From NCBI RefSeq assembly GCF_030816505.1, contig NZ_JAUSYB010000001.1:1302001-1366000 (forward strand): a stretch of DNA of 64,000 nt. The letters run 5' to 3'. Made by a program: the position numbers and the translations under genes. Position 1 is the stretch's first letter. Every line of letters begins with the position of its first letter. Positions 63,586 through 64,000 of this stretch are shown here, piece after piece. The notes under the pieces were generated by a model, which was given only the letters and a program-made list of their open reading frames with translations, did not search any database and was not told the origin of the DNA. Source of the DNA: Microbacterium sp. W4I20. Its GTDB lineage: Bacteria; Actinomycetota; Actinomycetes; Actinomycetales; Microbacteriaceae.

Positions 63586-64000
63586 CTAGCGCACCAGCGA
63601 CGAGGTGAATCGAGCAGCGATCGCCGAACTGTACTGCGGACTGATATGCAGTCCGTCGCGATAGAGCCACATTCCATTCCGATAGGTCTCGCACATACCG
63701 TTGCGGCAGACCTCGGACGAGAGGTCAACGGCGCCAACCCCCGTGGCTTCTATCGCCTGGGTCTCAGCCGCGGTTATGTACTTCATCCGTGTCTGCACCT
63801 GCTCGGCCGAGATGGTCATCGAACACCCCGAAGGGTCGGTGAAGAGGTCGGCGTTCTGACACTCGACGGGGTGCCACCACTCGCGGGAGACTCCTGGGAA
63901 GTGCGGCATCGTCCGTACCAGTCGCACATCATGCCCTGCCGCTTCAAGCGACTCGATCCGAGCTGCCAAAGCTTCGGCCCACACCACCGCCTTGTCGACT
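63586..64000 (-). CDS. SGNH-domain protein (acyltransferase-type), C-terminal fragment
   Basis: The frame enters from the right edge and ends at 63586; about 137 residues are visible. VDKAVVWAEALAARIESLEA, VRTMPHFPGVSREWWHPVEC and the C-terminal WLYRDGLHISPQYSSAIAARF (Asp/His of the catalytic pair) match the end of SGNH domains that follow the membrane acyltransferase-3 domain in surface-sugar O-acetylases. The N-terminal membrane part would lie outside the window. The 163 bases between this gene and the polymerase show no clear feature. Confidence 0.75.
   Translation of the reverse strand, partial: VDKAVVWAEALAARIESLEAAGHDVRLVRTMPHFPGVSREWWHPVECQNADLFTDPSGCSMTISAEQVQTRMKYITAAETQAIEATGVGAVDLSSEVCRNGMCETYRNGMWLYRDGLHISPQYSSAIAARFTSSLVR

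Overview
The window is high-GC DNA from a Gram-positive actinobacterium. Microbacteriaceae, probably Microbacterium or a close relative, is my best guess. It rests on the DUF3817 gene beside guaA, the GuaB3 paralogue, groES without an adjacent groEL, two CIRCE operators, and a strong base and codon bias. Coding is dense. I see about 57 genes, no rRNA, tRNA, IS element, prophage or CRISPR array, and no gene-free stretch longer than 300 bases.

Layout. 1-296: start of a probable glycosyltransferase, cut by the window edge. 305-2358: guaA and a DUF3817 membrane gene. 2368-8666 (minus): a sugar uptake and breakdown operon (binding lipoprotein, two permeases, class II aldolase, ADP-dependent-type sugar kinase, mannose-6-phosphate isomerase), divergent from a DeoR-type regulator at 8897-9700 with repeated candidate operator half-sites between them. 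9783-14408: a very large secreted nuclease/5'-nucleotidase. 14649-19022: SURF1, GuaB3, an ABC-F ATPase and a VapBC pair. 19087-25587: seven genes in which every junction overlaps: a receiver-PIG-L fusion, an ATP-grasp protein, a PHP phosphoesterase, a BcsA-like glycosyltransferase, a 47-residue membrane protein, a lone receiver and a PAS histidine kinase. This is the best candidate for an undescribed system. 25757-28202: DUF2277, DUF4190 and guaB. 28451-33916: livHMGF with a convergent livK; LivH carries an unusual exported N-terminal domain. 34061-36845: rarD, groES with two CIRCE operators, and a methyltransferase.

36871-47588 (minus) is a chain of mostly overlapping genes: acpS-alr-tsaE-response regulator, then histidine kinase, degenerate GGDEF-like membrane protein, tsaB-rimI-tsaD, and three membrane proteins of which two are tandem paralogues. 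Then glmS, coaA and ppx. 51681 to the right edge holds surface-polysaccharide and envelope genes: VanZ-like, low-molecular-weight tyrosine phosphatase, Wzz/CpsD tyrosine kinase, an HprK-like/PqqD-like fusion, an AraC-type regulator, a Tat-exported protein, a MauE/thioredoxin-like fusion, an acyltransferase, signal peptidase I, DUF4012, a frameshifted O-antigen ligase/polymerase and an SGNH protein cut by the window edge.

One DNA-level pattern recurs. At least fourteen genes without a convincing Shine-Dalgarno site have a TANNNT hexamer (often TAGGCT) ending 6 bases (once 7) before the ATG or GTG. This is the signature of leaderless transcripts and was used here to choose several starts. Within operons, ATGA/GTGA/TGATG overlaps dominate and indicate translational coupling.
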